This document shows, piece by piece, positions 62,403 through 64,000 of a stretch of 64,000 nt of DNA. A program made the translations under genes and the position numbers. Positions within the stretch are counted from its first letter, which is position 1; each line of letters starts with the position of its first letter. The notes beneath the pieces were generated by a model. It had not been told where the DNA came from and did not search any database. It saw nothing but the letters and a program-made list of their open reading frames with translations. The DNA comes from Foetidibacter luteolus (GTDB taxonomy: Bacteria > Bacteroidota > Bacteroidia > Chitinophagales > Chitinophagaceae). The DNA lies in NCBI RefSeq assembly GCF_009650435.1, contig NZ_VVIP01000043.1, positions 1 to 64,000 on the forward strand, written 5' to 3'.

Positions 62403-63437
62403 ATGGCCAATCCAAACTTACATACAGAAAAATCGCAACTGAGCGCCGCGGAAAAAGAATACGAAAACAACATTCGTCCAAAAGAGATAGTGGAGTTTTC
62501 CGGGCAGCAGCAGTTGATTGAAAACCTGGTAATATTTATTAAAGCTGCTAAAATACGCGGGGAAGCGCTGGACCATGTATTATTTCATGGCCCGCCCGGC
62601 CTGGGTAAAACAACGCTTAGCCGCATTGTAGCCAACGAGCTGGGCGTTAACATAAAAGAAACAAGCGGCCCGGTTATAGAAAAACCTGGTGACCTTGCCG
62701 GCCTGCTTACCAACCTGGAGCCCAATGATGTATTGTTTATAGATGAAATACACCGCCTGAGCACTGTTGTGGAAGAATACCTGTATGCCGCGATGGAGGA
62801 CTTTAAGATTGACATTATGATTGACAGCGGCCCTAACGCCAGGAGCATACAGATTAATATAAGCCCCTTTACACTCATTGGCGCCACAACCCGCAGCGGC
62901 CTGCTTACAGCGCCGTTACTTTCAAGGTTCGGCATAAAAAGCAGGCTGGAATACTACACGGCTGAAGTGCTGAAAAAAATTATTGAAAGAAGTTCGGCTA
63001 TCCTGGGCACCTCCATAACAACAGACGCCGCCCATGAAATTGCCCGCCGCAGCCGTGGCACGCCGCGTATTGCCAACGGCCTTTTAAGAAGGGTGCGTGA
63101 TTTTGCGCAGGTACTTAACGATGGCAATATTGATCTGGGCATAACCCAGCATGCCCTAAAGGCGCTGAATGTGGATGAGCATGGGCTGGATGAAATGGAT
63201 AACCGCATACTAAGCACTATTATTGAAAAGTTCAAGGGCGGGCCTGTAGGTATTACTACCATCGCCACCGCTGTTGGCGAAGAGCCGGGCACCCTGGAAG
63301 AAGTATATGAGCCCTTCTTAATACAGGAAGGTTTTTTACAACGCACTTCCAGGGGGCGGGAGGTTACCCATAAAGCATACAACCACCTGGGCAAAAACCC
63401 CTTAAACAATACTTTGCCGGGAATGTTGTTTAGCTGA
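62403..63437 (+). CDS. ruvB: Holliday junction branch-migration helicase RuvB
   Basis: 344 residues. RuvB is the AAA+ motor that drives branch migration with RuvA. Visible are Walker [13 protein letters not shown], Walker [12 protein letters not shown], the sensor 1 region [20 protein letters not shown] with the arginine finger, sensor 2 in [20 protein letters not shown], and the C-terminal winged helix ending [14 protein letters not shown]. The ATG at 62403 is preferred over a GTG at 62394. A TAGCTTTA stretch at 62377-62384 may be a weak -7 element. ruvA and ruvC are not in the window. Confidence 0.95.
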   Translation: MANPNLHTEKSQLSAAEKEYENNIRPKEIVEFSGQQQLIENLVIFIKAAKIRGEALDHVLFHGPPGLGKTTLSRIVANELGVNIKETSGPVIEKPGDLAGLLTNLEPNDVLFIDEIHRLSTVVEEYLYAAMEDFKIDIMIDSGPNARSIQINISPFTLIGATTRSGLLTAPLLSRFGIKSRLEYYTAEVLKKIIERSSAILGTSITTDAAHEIARRSRGTPRIANGLLRRVRDFAQVLNDGNIDLGITQHALKALNVDEHGLDEMDNRILSTIIEKFKGGPVGITTIATAVGEEPGTLEEVYEPFLIQEGFLQRTSRGREVTHKAYNHLGKNPLNNTLPGMLFS

Positions 63438-63547
63438 TTATACCGGTATGCACCATGTGCCTGCAACAGGCAACAGTTCAGGGCTTTGTTTGGATTTAAT
63501 CCAAACGATATTCCATTAATTTTGGGCACAATTTCAAACTTACCGGC

Positions 63548-64000
63548 ATGAGCCTGCTTCCCTTTTCTGAATCACCTTTTCAATTGCAGTTAAGTTTTTC
63601 GCTGCTGCTGGGTAACCTGGAAGCCCAGGCGCTTAATAGCGATGCTACTGGCGAAAGGGCCAGGCAGTTGTTACAGGAAGCCCGGCTTTACCCGGAGTTA
63701 AGAACAGGTATAACCTCGGCCGTGCAAATTGAAAACAACAAAGCGTTTATCAGCAGGTTACTGGCGGATTATTTTCCGGCTGCTTTAACCCTTAACGAAA
63801 TTAAGGCGGTAAACATACCTTACACGGATGTATTCTTTAACCATACGCAGCGTTTTCAGAACATACTTGCGTCCGCTGGGCCGGGTTTTGACCTTAGCAT
63901 ACGAGATTTTGACGACCACCAGTCCTATGTGCTAAGCTGCTGCCTTATCCTTAACGAGTTTTATGGTACCCGGCTGGATTTTGGCCGCCCGCTGTTTTAC
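63548..64000 (+). CDS. start of an unrecognised gene, cut by the window edge
   Basis: An open frame from the ATG at 63548 runs without a stop to the last base (151 residues visible). It begins MSLLPFSESPFQLQLSFSLL and contains ATGERARQLLQEARLYPELR and IRDFDDHQSYVLSCCLILNEFYG (in parts), mixed helical and soluble, with no signal peptide. Codon use matches the chromosome. I recall similar long cytoplasmic proteins downstream of ruvB in related genomes but cannot name the domain from this part. Confidence 0.65.
   Translation, partial: MSLLPFSESPFQLQLSFSLLLGNLEAQALNSDATGERARQLLQEARLYPELRTGITSAVQIENNKAFISRLLADYFPAALTLNEIKAVNIPYTDVFFNHTQRFQNILASAGPGFDLSIRDFDDHQSYVLSCCLILNEFYGTRLDFGRPLFY

Overview
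The window looks like chromosomal DNA of a Bacteroidota bacterium, most likely of the Chitinophagaceae type. Supporting signs are a FecA-like TonB receptor, a propeller-type sensor kinase with a LytTR regulator, a DUF4271 protein beside uroporphyrinogen-III synthase, a PA0069-type radical SAM protein, and the Bacteroidota promoter element TAnnTTTG lying only 4-10 nt before several ATGs. I saw no rRNA, tRNA or CRISPR array. The assignment rests on gene content alone.

Layout. 1-671 is the tail of an IS5-type transposase. 835-2869 (-) encodes two secreted proteins. 3321-11455 (-) holds a TonB receptor, two outer-membrane barrels and two vanadium-haloperoxidase-like lipoproteins; the 663-bp gap before the receptor contains three tandem terminator-ending RNA-like units. 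12597-17362 carries an MsbA-like ABC exporter and three family-2 glycosyltransferases. 17781-22006 (-) encodes a secreted M28 peptidase and a secreted amidase. 22911-31891 is largely housekeeping: pyrD, an LpxH-type hydrolase, an MscS channel, hemW, an Omp85 protein, DUF4271 and hemD.

32443-34225 is a compact foreign-looking island: a Gp37/Gp68 protein with three cysteines and its partner TcmP, translationally coupled, AT-rich, and bracketed by two copies of a long perfect palindrome. 34313-39226 is a probable DNA-damage cluster: PA0069-like radical SAM protein, a UmuD homologue lacking its catalytic Ser and Lys, two 2H (2'-5' RNA ligase-like) proteins, UmuC, and a 31-residue hydrophobic peptide. 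A 22-bp dyad lies in the divergent promoter region.

39892-45985 holds a LytTR/propeller two-component pair, a GAF histidine kinase and an M23 peptidase. It is followed by alaS with two unusual insertions, two small genes, mfd, a cyanophycinase-like hydrolase, a ComB-type phosphatase, a GNAT enzyme, and then an amine-catabolism group (APC permease, choline-kinase-like enzyme, dimethylglycine-dehydrogenase-like enzyme). ruvB and the start of an unrecognised gene close the window.

Three families of short non-coding repeats (called A, B and C here; 9, 5 and 7 copies) fill most intergenic gaps. The strongest candidates for something new are the tandem RNA units at 5.7-6.1 kb, the palindrome-bracketed TcmP island, and the apparently non-cleaving UmuD.
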